Shown: positions 8,528 to 17,188, counted from the stretch's first letter. The stretch is DNA of 64,000 nt from Hyphomicrobiales bacterium (GCA_017304475.1 JAFKKV010000013.1:62001-126000); one strand, 5' to 3'. The notes: generated by a model not told the origin, from the sequence alone. Numbers and translations are program-made.

Positions 8528-8837
8528 GCCCTGCTCCGCGCCCGACCGGAACACAGCGTCGCCCAAGACCCCCTAAGGCTTTGTCAATCTGCCAGAGTAG
8601 CGCCGGAACGGCGCGCGATGGCGCCGCACGGACGGCGGTATTTGGGTGACGACATGACGTAGCAGCGTGCGGGATTTCCAGCGCTGCGCCGCCTTCAATC
8701 GCCCGCAGCGCGCTCCACTTGCGACTCACCAAAGTGCCAAAGTAGGATGTGGAAAAACATTAAACTGACAAATTCTCGCCATCGATGATGCCGACACCGG
8801 CCGGGCTACTTGATAAGCGATAAAGGAAAAACACCAC
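8528..8837 (+). other. Intergenic region upstream of the RTX glycosidase-like gene
   Basis: A 310-base stretch without a supported gene. Its left part must hold the right end of the IS701 element, whose boundary I could not place. TGCCAGAGTAG at 8590-8600 resembles the element at 5680 and 8735 with one or two mismatches, which may be chance or a relic. The right part is less GC-rich and carries the conserved pair of elements listed separately; AAAGGAAAAA precedes the ATG at 8838 as a probable ribosome binding site. Confidence 0.5.
8735..8781 (+). promoter_or_regulatory. Conserved bipartite upstream element, copy 2
   Basis: TGCCAAAGTAGG at 8735-8746 and GACAAATTCTCGCCA at 8767-8781, lying 103 and 71 bases before the ATG at 8838. 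The second block is preceded by CT, giving CTGACA, close to a -35 hexamer, but no convincing -10 follows at 17 bases. The arrangement matches the copy before 5781. Confidence 0.55.
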
Positions 8838-10187
8838 ATGACGCTTCATTACACGGCTGGCGGTGGCATTGATTCAAATGGGAAATATTCAGCTGGCCAG
8901 GCCGGCTTTAATCTGGCCGATGTTCAGTCGGTCGCGCAGCTCAATGCTTTGCCGAATGGCGTGAAAGGCCTTGTCTGGCTCGACCAGGGACAAGGTGTCA
9001 CCCAGTCCTTCATCGATGCGGTGACGCCCTATATCGGCAATCCGAAGCTCCACGGCTTCTATCTCGTCGACGAGCCGGACCCGACCGGGAAATACGGCCC
9101 GCTGGTCACCGCGGCCAATCTGAAGGCGGAATCGGACTGGATCCACGCCCATGTGCCGGGCGCCGTGACCTTCATCACCATGATGGACATGGGCTCGTCG
9201 GCCAATCCGAACTTCATGAACACCTACAACCCCGCCAACACCCATATCGACTATTTCGGCATCGACCCCTATCCGGTCCGGTCGGGAACCGGCCAGGTCG
9301 ACTACAACATGATCGACAAGGCGGTGGCCGCGGCGGTGCAGTCCGGCATCCCGCTCGACAAGATCGTTCCGGTCTACCAGGCATTCGGCGGCGGCGGCTG
9401 GAGCAACGACACCGGCGGCAAATATGTGATGCCCACGGCGGAGCAGGCCCAGACCATCCTCGACCACTGGTCCAAGGCCGTCCCCACGCCGGCCTTCGAC
9501 TACACCTATCACTGGACCTCGCAGAACGGCGATTCGGCGCTGTCGACCTCGCCCGAACTGCAGAAGGTGTTCCTCGCCCATAACACCGCCAGTTCCGGCG
9601 GCGGCGGCACGACGACGCCCCCTGATACCGGCACTACGACCCCTCCTGACACCGGCACCACGACCCCGCCCGACACCGGCGGCGGAACCGCGCATACGAG
9701 CATCGGCACCCGGGGCGACGATACGCTCACCGGCACCGCCGGCGACGACACGATCCGCGGCCTCGGCGGCAACGACAAGCTGAACGGCGGCGCGGGCAAT
9801 GACACATTGGACGGCGGCGCCGGCCGCGACATCCTCAATGGCGGCCTTGGCAACGACATCCTGACCGGCGGTGCCGGGCGCGACACCTTCGTGTTCAATA
9901 CGAAGCTCGGCAACAACAACATCGACACGATCACCGACTTCTCGGTCAAGCAGGACACCATCCAGCTCGATCACTCGGTGTTCACCGGCCTGAAAGCGGG
10001 GCAGCTCTCGTCCGACGCCTTCTATATCGGCGCGGCCGCCCATGATTCCAGCGACCGCATCATCTACAATTCCAAGACCGGCGCCCTGTCCTTCGACGCC
10101 GACGGCAATGGCGCCGGCGCCGCCCAGCAATTCGCCCAGTTGGAGCCCGGGCTCCACCTGACCAAGGCGGATTTCTGGGTCGTCTAA
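8838..10187 (+). CDS. Secreted glycosidase-like protein with RTX calcium-binding repeats
   Basis: A 449-residue paralog of the protein at 5781. Residues 1-250 are the same glycosidase-like domain with [10 protein letters not shown] (Asp78-Glu79), YFGIDPYPV and [13 protein letters not shown] linker of PPDTGTTT repeats (about 261-280) leads to a run of RTX nonapeptides (about 292-349, [15 protein letters not shown] type) that bind calcium outside the cell. The C-terminus is of the serralysin type (DTFVF at 349-353, then beta-rich sequence to the end) and would carry the type I secretion signal. No N-terminal signal peptide is present. No type I secretion genes are in the window, so export must use a system elsewhere. 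It probably acts on or in the extracellular polysaccharide made by the neighbouring operon (inference). Confidence 0.9.
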   Translation: MTLHYTAGGGIDSNGKYSAGQAGFNLADVQSVAQLNALPNGVKGLVWLDQGQGVTQSFIDAVTPYIGNPKLHGFYLVDEPDPTGKYGPLVTAANLKAESDWIHAHVPGAVTFITMMDMGSSANPNFMNTYNPANTHIDYFGIDPYPVRSGTGQVDYNMIDKAVAAAVQSGIPLDKIVPVYQAFGGGGWSNDTGGKYVMPTAEQAQTILDHWSKAVPTPAFDYTYHWTSQNGDSALSTSPELQKVFLAHNTASSGGGGTTTPPDTGTTTPPDTGTTTPPDTGGGTAHTSIGTRGDDTLTGTAGDDTIRGLGGNDKLNGGAGNDTLDGGAGRDILNGGLGNDILTGGAGRDTFVFNTKLGNNNIDTITDFSVKQDTIQLDHSVFTGLKAGQLSSDAFYIGAAAHDSSDRIIYNSKTGALSFDADGNGAGAAQQFAQLEPGLHLTKADFWVV

Positions 10188-10829
10188 GCCGGACGCAGCC
10201 CAAGGACATATTCGGACCGGCCGGGCCGATGCTTTCAACCCGCATTGGCCCGGCAGCCCGATGCAACCGTCGGGGCCCCTCCGTCGCCGTCATCAACGGC
10301 GACGGATCCATCGGGAAAAGGTTGGCGCGCGGCAGACGGAGCAGGCCAGACCGCCCGTCGAAGACGCGAACGAGGCCGCGAGCACTGGCCCCGCCTTCGC
10401 ACGCCCGCGCGCGTCGAAAAGGCCGGCCCGTCGACTGCAAAATAATATTCAAGAATATCCTAGCCCTTCCGGGGTACCCCCTCCTGGCTATTCACCGCAC
10501 ACCCTGCAACCATCAAGCGTAATGCTAAGGGCAGCGAGCCCTGGCGGGTGAATATTGGCTAACCCCTCTGGATGTATTTTCGGCAGTATTTTTTGTGATA
10601 CGATCACTCACTGACAACTTTGAATTGTCGGGAGACGACCTTTGATACATCCAGTCACAGCTTCAAATAAATCTATTGTCCTTGGAATATACTGAAGAAA
10701 AAGCTGTGCCTGTTCTTGTAGTTCTGTCTGCTGGAACCTTGCGACGCCCGCCCTGTCGCACGGTCCACAGACGTCAATCCGTCAGGTCATCTCCGGTCCG
10801 GCACGCTCGAAACCCAGGAGAGCATCGAA
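10188..10829 (+). other. Long AT-richer intergenic region before the LuxR-type gene
   Basis: A 642-base stretch without a supported gene; its short open frames lack ribosome binding sites and look like noise. It begins with a terminator-like hairpin (listed separately). From about 10440 to 10720 it is clearly poorer in G+C than the surroundings and contains ATATTC-AA-GAATAT (10445-10458), an AGGGC-N5-GCCCT hairpin near 10528 and GACAA-N7-TTGTC (10613-10629). This looks like a regulatory leader or remnant of transferred DNA upstream of the regulator gene at 10830. Confidence 0.5.
10220..10254 (+). terminator. Terminator-like hairpin after the RTX gene
   Basis: A 13-base stem (GCCGGGCCGATGC against GCATTGGCCCGGC, one G-T pair) with a 9-base loop, 33 bases after the stop at 10187. 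No T-run follows, so efficiency is uncertain. Confidence 0.5.
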
Positions 10830-11531
10830 ATGGCGTTTGTAAGCGAGTACACGGCGAATGCGGCCTCTGGCGACGCAATGATCGCAATGGTCGATTGCCG
10901 GGATCATATCGACCGGCAATCGGCCGGCTCGCTCTATGCCGTCCCGGCAGCGACGGGTTCAGACGCGCCCCAAGGCAACGATCACCGTGGAAATGCCGTG
11001 CTGGGCATGCTCGACCGGATTGGTTGCGGCTACCTCGTGCTCGAGGGCCGCAGGAGAGTTGTCGAAGCCAACGCCACCGCGCGCGTCATTCTCGGCCGAG
11101 AAACCGGAGCGGTCGAGACGCTGGAGCAATTGTCCCGTGCCTTCAAACGACTGATCGACCGCGCGCCCGCGCGATCGTCACTCGGCCCGCTCTCGTGGGT
11201 GGTCATATCAGGCAAGGATGACACGCCGCTGATCCTCAATCAGGCCGCCGAAGACACCCCGGACCACACCAGCGTCGTCATGCTCCTCGATCTCGACGCG
11301 CATCTGGAACCCAATCCGTCCATGCTCAAGCGCATGTTCGGCCTGACCATGGCCGAAACCCGGCTCGCGCTGCAAATGGCCCGCGGCGACGTCCCGGCCG
11401 AGATCGCGCGAAGCCGGCGCCTCAGCCGAACCACCGTCCGCTCCCAATTGGCATCGGTCTTCGCGAAGACCCAGACGCGGCGGCAAGCGGAACTCGTCAC
11501 CTTGCTCGCACGCGTCGCGGTTCTGCCGTGA
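10830..11531 (+). CDS. LuxR-type helix-turn-helix transcriptional regulator
   Basis: A 233-residue DNA-binding regulator. Residues about 50-150 resemble a PAS-like sensory segment (GNAVLGMLDRIGCGYLVLEG followed by NATAR). The C-terminal 60 residues are a LuxR/GerE-type helix-turn-helix: FGLTMAETRLALQMARG, IARSRRLSRTTVRSQL, then VFAKTQTRRQAELV. There is no phosphoacceptor domain and no autoinducer-binding domain, so the signal is unknown. The ATG at 10830 has AGGAG 12 bases upstream. The stop overlaps the VanZ-like gene by GTGA, so the two form an operon. Its place between matrix-protein genes and a sugar-epimerase gene makes it a candidate local regulator of the polysaccharide region (inference). 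Confidence 0.85.
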   Translation: MAFVSEYTANAASGDAMIAMVDCRDHIDRQSAGSLYAVPAATGSDAPQGNDHRGNAVLGMLDRIGCGYLVLEGRRRVVEANATARVILGRETGAVETLEQLSRAFKRLIDRAPARSSLGPLSWVVISGKDDTPLILNQAAEDTPDHTSVVMLLDLDAHLEPNPSMLKRMFGLTMAETRLALQMARGDVPAEIARSRRLSRTTVRSQLASVFAKTQTRRQAELVTLLARVAVLP

Positions 11532-11956
11532 AGACCATGCCTGCTCCCTCGCGTAGCCCGGTGCTGGAGATCATCGGGCCGCCACCTGACCGGCCCGCGC
11601 CCATGGTTCGCCGTGTTCGCCTCGCCGCGTGGGCGGCCACCTGTCTGATCGGCCTGGCCTCGGTGGTCCCCGGCGACTTCGAATGGAGGACCGGAGCGCC
11701 GTCGGAGCTCGAACACTTCGTCGCCTACGCGTCGGCCGGCGGTCTCTTCGGGTTCGCCTATATGCGCCGGTGGCTGGTGATCGCCGCGGCCGTCCTCATC
11801 TCCGGCGCGTGCGCGCTCGAACTGGTGCAGATCTTCGTGCCCGGACGAACGCCGCGTCTGCTGGATGCGCTGGTGAGCAGCGGCGGAGCGCTGGTGGGGC
11901 TTGCCGCCGGCGCGTATCTGCGCCGCACGGCGACCGAAGCCAAGCGCGGCGATTGA
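11528..11956 (+). CDS. VanZ-like small membrane protein
   Basis: A 142-residue integral membrane protein with about four hydrophobic segments (residues about 30-46, 66-84, 88-106 and 112-130). The motif ELVQIFVPGRTPRLLDALVSSGGALVG is characteristic of the VanZ-like family, and ELEHFVAYASAGGLFGFAY is the family's conserved His-containing helix. Family members are membrane proteins of poorly known function, some linked to glycopeptide resistance and others to exopolysaccharide loci. The start GTG overlaps the stop of the LuxR-type gene; an alternative ATG lies at 11537. A polysaccharide-related role is inferred from the neighbourhood only. Confidence 0.8.
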   Translation: MKTMPAPSRSPVLEIIGPPPDRPAPMVRRVRLAAWAATCLIGLASVVPGDFEWRTGAPSELEHFVAYASAGGLFGFAYMRRWLVIAAAVLISGACALELVQIFVPGRTPRLLDALVSSGGALVGLAAGAYLRRTATEAKRGD

Positions 11957-12040
11957 CGCATCGTCGCCGGCGGGCCCAGCGGCCCGATCCCGGCGTCGAC
12001 CGGACCGGAACCACCCGGGCGGACGGCCGCCCCGGCCCTG

Positions 12041-12074
12041 CCCGCAGCCCGCAGCCCGCAGCCCGCAGCCCGCA
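12041..12074. repeat. Short tandem repeat, 7-base unit
   Basis: Nearly five exact copies of CCCGCAG in a row, in the gap between the VanZ-like gene and the epimerase gene and ending about 30 bases before the epimerase ATG. Seven is not a multiple of three, so length changes would shift any reading frame that crosses it; here it is non-coding. Confidence 0.9.
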
Positions 12075-12104
12075 TTTTCAGCCACGAACCAGCCGGTGCC
12101 AGCG

Positions 12105-13160
12105 ATGCCTCACATTCCCACGGTCGTGACCGGCGCAGCCGGGTTCATCGGGTTCCATGTCGCCAGGCGCCTGCTCGCCGAAGGCCGGCCGGTCGTCGGC
12201 GTCGACTGCTTCACGCCCTATTACGACGTCAGTCTCAAGGAAGCCCGCTTGGCGGAACTGGTCCGCCACCCCGGCTTTACCGCCGAGCGGGTCGACCTTT
12301 CCGACGCCGTCGCGACAGCCGAACTCTTCGCACGCGCGCGGCCGCGCCGGGTCATTCACCTCGCCGCCCAACCCGGCGTGCGCCAGGCCCTGATCCAGCC
12401 ACATCCCTACCTGGCGTCGAACATTGTCGGCTTCCTGAATGTGCTCGAGGCCTGCCGGCACGGCGGCGTCGAGCATCTCGTCTATGCCTCGTCGAGTTCC
12501 GTCTACGGGTCGCACCAGAACCTGCCATTCGGCGAGCACCAGCCGGTCGACCATCCGGTCGGTCTCTATGCGGCGACCAAGAAGGCCAACGAGCTCATGG
12601 CCCACGCCTATAGCCATCTGTTTCGCCTGCCGGCGACCGGGCTGCGCTTCTTCACGGTCTATGGGCCTTGGGGCCGGCCCGACATGGCCGTCTACAAATT
12701 CACCCAGGCCATTGCCGAGGGGCGGCCCATAGAGGTCGCCAATGGCGGCAAGGTCTGGCGCGATTTCACCTATATCGACGACATCGTCGAGGGCGTCCTG
12801 CGCGTCGCCGAGCGCCCGGCGGCGGCCAACCCGGACTGGGACCCCAGCGCGCCCGATCCGGCGACCAGCGATGCGCCGCACCGGGTGTACAATATCGGCA
12901 ACGACCGGCCTGAGGAGCTGAACCAGCTGATCGCGCTCATCGAGCGGGCGCTCGGACGGCGGGCCATCCGGGTCGAGTGCCCATTGCCATCAGGCGATGT
13001 CCTGGCGACCAGGGCCGATGTCACGGATCTCCGGCGGGACGTCGGCTTCGCCCCGGACACGTCTCTGGAGCAAGGGGTTCGCCAATTCGTCCGGTGGTAT
13101 CGCGCCTACCGGGGACTGGACGCCCTCGTGGCCGCGGAACTGGCCGAACACTCCGCCTGA
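12105..13160 (+). CDS. UDP-glucuronate 4-epimerase-type NAD-dependent epimerase
   Basis: A 351-residue extended SDR enzyme that would interconvert UDP-glucuronate and UDP-galacturonate for cell-surface polysaccharides. Motifs: NAD-binding TGAAGFIGFH near 8-17, DCFTPYYDVSLKEAR after the second strand, AAQPGVR (family-typical for uronate epimerases), SSSSVYG, the catalytic Tyr-Lys in GLYAATKKANE, and RFFTVYGPWGRPDMA. These match the LpsL/CapI/WbtF type rather than GalE. The frame is open from 11901 but passes through the tandem repeat; the ATG at 12105 opens directly into the Rossmann fold and is chosen. It stands alone, separated from the main EPS operon by accessory genes. High confidence for family, good for substrate. 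Confidence 0.9.
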   Translation: MPHIPTVVTGAAGFIGFHVARRLLAEGRPVVGVDCFTPYYDVSLKEARLAELVRHPGFTAERVDLSDAVATAELFARARPRRVIHLAAQPGVRQALIQPHPYLASNIVGFLNVLEACRHGGVEHLVYASSSSVYGSHQNLPFGEHQPVDHPVGLYAATKKANELMAHAYSHLFRLPATGLRFFTVYGPWGRPDMAVYKFTQAIAEGRPIEVANGGKVWRDFTYIDDIVEGVLRVAERPAAANPDWDPSAPDPATSDAPHRVYNIGNDRPEELNQLIALIERALGRRAIRVECPLPSGDVLATRADVTDLRRDVGFAPDTSLEQGVRQFVRWYRAYRGLDALVAAELAEHSA

Positions 13161-13244
13161 CATCGCCGCCGGCCGGTCCGGCAAGCCTGCCGGGGCCGCG
13201 CGATCGCAGCGGTGCCGGTCGCGTGTTTCTGGTATGATCGAACC

Positions 13245-16013
13245 ATGACGATCGGGATCATCGGACCCGGGCGGCCGATACCGCGGCGCGGCGCCGTGGC
13301 AGCGATTGCGATTGGCGCCGTCGGCTTCGGAATCGGTCTCGTCCTGCTCTGGATCGCCAGCGACGTGCTGGTCGACTGGATGTGGTTTTCGGCGATCGGC
13401 CACCTGCCGATCTTCCGCACGACGATCGCCGCCAAGACAGCGGTACTGCTCGTCGTCTTCGCGGCGACCGCCGCCATCCTGTGGATCAACGGATGGCTGG
13501 CGCTCAGCACACCCGGACAGCCGACGCCCGCGCCGCCGCCCGGCTGGAATGCCGCGGGCGCGCCGCCGCCCGACCCCTTCGAGATCCTGCGCCGGACACT
13601 GCCCTGGCGCGGCGTCGTCGCGGCCCTCGCCGCCGGCCTGGCGCTGCTCGTCGCCTGGGCGGAAACCGGCAATTGGGATGTCGTCCTGCAATTCTTCTAT
13701 CACGTGCCCTATGGCGCCAGAGACCCGCTCTACGGCGAGGATATCGGCTTCTATCTCTTCTCCTTGCCGGCCTATGTGGCGGTGAGGAACTGGATGCTGC
13801 TGACGCTCGGCTTCAGCGCGCTGATCGCCGGCACGCTGCATTGGCTGCATGGCGGCATCGCCTTCGATGTCCAGGGATGGTCGATATCGCCACGTGCCAT
13901 CGCCCATGGCTCGGCGCTGCTGGGCGCCTTCTTTGCCGTCAAGGCATGGTCTTACGATCTCGACCGTTCCCTGCTGCTTTACGGCAATAATGGCGTGGTG
14001 GTCGGCGCCGGCTATGCCGACGTCCATGTCGGCCTGCCGCTGCTCTGGCTGATGACCGGTGTTTCGATCGCCGTGGCATGCGTCACCTGGAGCAATATCT
14101 GGCTGCGCACGGTCCGGCTTCCGGTGATCATGATGATCACCTTCGGCAGCGCGGTGATATTGTCGGGCATTTTCACGGCATCGTTCCAGCGGCTCGTCGT
14201 CAAGCCCAGCGAGCTGGAGCTGGAGCGGCCCTATATCGAACGAACCATCGCGCTGACCCGGCAGGCCTATAACCTGCATCAGATCGCCGCGAAGCCTTTT
14301 CCGGCCGAACAGGACCTGAGCGCCGGCACGCTCCAGGCCAATCGCGCCACCATCGACAATATCAGGCTGTGGGACGGGCAGCCGCTCACCGACACCTATG
14401 CGCAACTGCAGGAAATCCGCACCTATTACAAATTCCACGACCTCTATGTCGATCGCTACCGGCTCGACGGCACCTACCAGAGCGTGGTCGTCGCCGCCCG
14501 CGAGATGCAATCCTCCCTGCTGCCGCCGAACGCCCAGACCTGGGTGAACCTGCACCTCTTGTTCACCCACGGCAACGGCGCGGTGATGAGCCCGGTGACG
14601 CGCAAGAGCGCCGAAGGACTGCCGCTGCTCTACCTGCGCGACATTCCACCGGTCGCCGATGGCGGCCCCGCAATCCGTGAACCGCGGATCTATTACGGCC
14701 AGGAGACGGACAGCTACGTGGTCGTCCATGCCGGCACGCCGGAATTCGACTATCCCAAGGGCAAGGACAATGCCTATGCGAGCTATGCCGGCAGCGGTGG
14801 CGTACCGCTCGGCGGCATGCTGAGGACCGTCGTCTTCGCCCATTATTTCGGCGATATGAACCTGCTGCTCTCGCGCTACATCACCGACGACAGCCGGATC
14901 ATGTTCCGCCGCAATATTCGCGAGCGGATCGGCACGATCGCGCCGTTCCTGACGCTCGATCGGGATCCCTATCTCGTCGTCAGCGACGGGCGGCTGTTCT
15001 GGATCCAGGACGCCTATACGACGAGCCGCTATTTCCCCGCCTCGCAGCCCGCCCCGGACCTCGATCTCAACTACATCAGGAATTCAGTGAAGGTGGTCGT
15101 CGATGCCTATCACGGCACCGTCGATTTCTACCTGGTCGATCCGGCGGATCCGGTTGCGGCCACCTACCAGCGGATCTTCCCCAGCCTGTTCAAGCCCTTC
15201 GCGGCGATGCCGGCCGATCTTCGCCGGCATGTCCGCTATCCCGAGGACCTGTTCCGGATTCAGGCCCAACTCTACCAGAGCTTCCACATGGAGGCCGCCG
15301 ACGTCTTCTACAACCGCGAGGACCTGTGGCAGTTCGCGCGCCAGCCGGCCGGGCGCGGCACCGTCCCGATGGTGCCCTATTACATCATCATGCGGCTGCC
15401 CGGGGAGACGGAAGCCGAGTTCTTCATCATGATCCCGATGGTGCCGAGCCGTCGCGACAACATGATCGCCTGGCTCGCCGCGCGATGCGACCCGCCCGGC
15501 TACGGCAAGCTGATCGTCTATGAATTTCCCAAGGACAAGCTCGTCTTCGGGCCGTTCCAGATCGAGGCGCGGATCAACCAGAACACCGAGATCTCGCAGC
15601 AGCTGTCGCTGTGGAACCAGATGGGGTCGCGGGTCATCCGGGGAAACCTGCTGGTCATCCCGATCGAGAATTCCATACTCTACGTCTCGCCGCTCTATCT
15701 GCGGGCCGAACAGGGCCATCTGCCCGAACTGAAACGGGTGATCGCCGCCTATGGCGAAAATGTCGTCATGAAGGAGACGCTCGCCGAGGCCCTGGCGGCG
15801 CTGTTCCCGGAACCGGCCACGGCGCCGGCCGCCGCCACCGGCGACACGACCGGATCGGTCCCAGGCGCAGTCGCCGGACAGGCCCGCGAGGCGCTCGAGC
15901 ACTATCACCTGGCCATGGAGCGGCTGAAGTCGGGCGACTGGGCGGGCTTTGGCACCGAGCTCGACGCAATGCGCCGCATCCTGGAGAATTTCGGCCGACA
16001 GGCCGATCGCTGA
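13245..16013 (+). CDS. UPF0182 family large membrane protein
   Basis: A 922-residue protein of the UPF0182 (COG1615) family. About seven transmembrane helices lie in the first third (roughly 16-36, 50-75, 108-130, 170-190, 212-235, 258-280 and 290-315). A long extracytoplasmic region follows with family-conserved stretches such as RYITDDSRIMFRRNI and DPYLVVSDGRLFWIQDAYT, and a Pro/Ala-rich spacer and short helical tail close it. The function of the family is not known to me. It is common in actinobacteria and cyanobacteria and less so in proteobacteria. A GTG at 13212 is in frame, but the ATG at 13245 gives the normal N-terminus. The small DUF6494 gene follows 17 bases downstream, so the two are probably co-transcribed. 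Confidence 0.9.
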   Translation: MTIGIIGPGRPIPRRGAVAAIAIGAVGFGIGLVLLWIASDVLVDWMWFSAIGHLPIFRTTIAAKTAVLLVVFAATAAILWINGWLALSTPGQPTPAPPPGWNAAGAPPPDPFEILRRTLPWRGVVAALAAGLALLVAWAETGNWDVVLQFFYHVPYGARDPLYGEDIGFYLFSLPAYVAVRNWMLLTLGFSALIAGTLHWLHGGIAFDVQGWSISPRAIAHGSALLGAFFAVKAWSYDLDRSLLLYGNNGVVVGAGYADVHVGLPLLWLMTGVSIAVACVTWSNIWLRTVRLPVIMMITFGSAVILSGIFTASFQRLVVKPSELELERPYIERTIALTRQAYNLHQIAAKPFPAEQDLSAGTLQANRATIDNIRLWDGQPLTDTYAQLQEIRTYYKFHDLYVDRYRLDGTYQSVVVAAREMQSSLLPPNAQTWVNLHLLFTHGNGAVMSPVTRKSAEGLPLLYLRDIPPVADGGPAIREPRIYYGQETDSYVVVHAGTPEFDYPKGKDNAYASYAGSGGVPLGGMLRTVVFAHYFGDMNLLLSRYITDDSRIMFRRNIRERIGTIAPFLTLDRDPYLVVSDGRLFWIQDAYTTSRYFPASQPAPDLDLNYIRNSVKVVVDAYHGTVDFYLVDPADPVAATYQRIFPSLFKPFAAMPADLRRHVRYPEDLFRIQAQLYQSFHMEAADVFYNREDLWQFARQPAGRGTVPMVPYYIIMRLPGETEAEFFIMIPMVPSRRDNMIAWLAARCDPPGYGKLIVYEFPKDKLVFGPFQIEARINQNTEISQQLSLWNQMGSRVIRGNLLVIPIENSILYVSPLYLRAEQGHLPELKRVIAAYGENVVMKETLAEALAALFPEPATAPAAATGDTTGSVPGAVAGQAREALEHYHLAMERLKSGDWAGFGTELDAMRRILENFGRQADR

Positions 16014-16030
16014 GCGCAGGGAGACCGGCG

Positions 16031-16225
16031 ATGGACGAAGACCGCCTCAACATGGCCATCCGCAAGTTCCTGAAGGAGGTCGGCGTAACCTCCCAGCGCG
16101 AAATCGAGCGCATCGTTCGCGAAGGCGCGGCTCAAGGCGGCGCCCTGCGCCTTCGCATGACACTGACATCGCAGGATGCACCGACGCTCCGGCACTTGGT
16201 CGACACGACCATCGATCTGCACTGA
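16031..16225 (+). CDS. DUF6494 family small protein
   Basis: A 64-residue, soluble, probably helical protein beginning MDEDRLNMAIRKFLKEVGVT, the hallmark of the DUF6494 family of small alphaproteobacterial proteins. AGGGAG lies 9 bases before the ATG. It ends with a short strand-like segment (LRLRMTL) and a helix. The function is unknown. It follows the UPF0182 gene by 17 bases and ends close to the convergent ybaK-like gene. Confidence 0.8.
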   Translation: MDEDRLNMAIRKFLKEVGVTSQREIERIVREGAAQGGALRLRMTLTSQDAPTLRHLVDTTIDLH

Positions 16226-16255
16226 TCCGTCCCGGCGCGACGAACAGGCCCTGTC

Positions 16256-16729
16256 TCAGGCCACCACGGAATGGACGACAGCGCCAAGAACCCGCTGGGC
16301 GTCCTTCGGATCGAGCCGGACCTGCAGGCCGCGCTGGCCGCCATTGATGAACACCTGATCTTCCGCGAGCGCGGCCGCCTCGATGGCCGTCGGCACCGCG
16401 CGCTTCTGGCCGAACGGACTGATCCCGCCGACATGGTAGCCGGTCAGGCGTTCGGCGGCGGCCGGTTTCATCATGCTGGCCGCCTTGCCGCCAAAGGCTA
16501 AGGCAAGCTTCTTCATGCTGACCTCGCGATCGGAGGGCACCACCACGCAGACCGGCTTGCCGTCGACCTCCGCCATCAGGGTCTTCAGCACACGGGCCGG
16601 CGCTTCGCCGAGAGCCTCCGCGGCCTGGAGGCCGATGCGGTCCGCACCCGGATCGTAGTCGTAGCTGTGGACGGTGAAGGCGGCGCCCGCCTTGGCGAGC
16701 GCGAGGGTCGCACGGGTGGTCTTCGACAT
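16256..16729 (-). CDS. ybaK: YbaK/EbsC-type Cys-tRNA(Pro) deacylase
   Basis: A 157-residue cytoplasmic trans-editing enzyme that hydrolyses misacylated Cys-tRNA(Pro) (or related mischarged species). Family features in order: TRATLALAKAGAAF at the N-terminus, VLKTLMAEVDGKPVCVVVPSD with the conserved lysine, KKLALAFGGKAASMM, and TGYHVGGISPFGQK, the signature glycine loop of the active site. Length agrees with E. coli YbaK (159 aa). It is convergent with the DUF6494 gene. No sign of operon partners. Confidence 0.92.
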   Translation of the reverse strand: MSKTTRATLALAKAGAAFTVHSYDYDPGADRIGLQAAEALGEAPARVLKTLMAEVDGKPVCVVVPSDREVSMKKLALAFGGKAASMMKPAAAERLTGYHVGGISPFGQKRAVPTAIEAAALAEDQVFINGGQRGLQVRLDPKDAQRVLGAVVHSVVA

Positions 16730-16972
16730 CGCTGGGTTCGTTCGATCGGACGGGGGAATTCACGGCGACGCCGTCATCGAGCGAAACCGACGCGGCGAGC
16801 GCGCAAGCTATGGCCCGGGCCGAAGCCAGGTCAACCGACGAGCCGCCCTTCGTCATCCGCCGGCCTTCCGCGTGCCCGCACAAAAAAACGGGTGCGACGC
16901 GAACCGTTCCGGCGCCACGGCGCCTCTCATCCCTGCAAGCCGTCCCGAGCGGCGAAACAGGAGACGAACACC

Positions 16973-17188
16973 ATGGCCTTTTACCGTAAGAATATCGGCG
17001 GCATTCAGCAGCTCGCCCGCATCACGCTCGGCCTTGCCGTCGCAGGCGCCGCGCTGATGCTGCTGGCGCCGCCGCTCAGCCTTGCCGGCGCCGCGGCCGG
17101 TGTGATGTTCGCCTTGACCGGCGTCGTCGGCTATTGCCCGATATGCGCGGTCGCAGGCGTCGGCCGGCGCGATGAAAGCCTTCGATGA
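16973..17188 (+). CDS. DUF2892 (YgaP-like) small membrane protein
   Basis: A 71-residue protein with two transmembrane segments (about 18-36 and 38-58) and a CPIC motif near the end, as in the membrane domain of YgaP-like DUF2892 proteins. AGGAG is ten bases upstream of the ATG at 16973. The stop overlaps the sigma-factor gene by ATGA, so both are translated from one message. The two cysteines in CPIC could be redox-active or metal-binding; the role is unknown. Confidence 0.8.
   Translation: MAFYRKNIGGIQQLARITLGLAVAGAALMLLAPPLSLAGAAAGVMFALTGVVGYCPICAVAGVGRRDESLR

Noticed and set aside
7131..8660. Attempt to define the ends of the IS701 element by inverted repeats
   Set aside because: No matching terminal repeats or target duplication could be found by eye, so only the transposase gene is delimited.
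10229..10522. A 97-codon open frame in the long gap before the LuxR-type gene
   Set aside because: It has no ribosome site and an Arg/Pro-rich, non-protein-like sequence, and it crosses the terminator-like hairpin.
13178..13193. CCGGCA-N4-TGCCGG hairpin after the uronate epimerase gene
   Set aside because: It is too short and without a T-run; such small dyads are frequent in GC-rich DNA.
12990..14843. A 617-codon minus-strand open frame across the UPF0182 gene
   Set aside because: It is antisense to a well-supported gene and has no ribosome site or recognisable domain.
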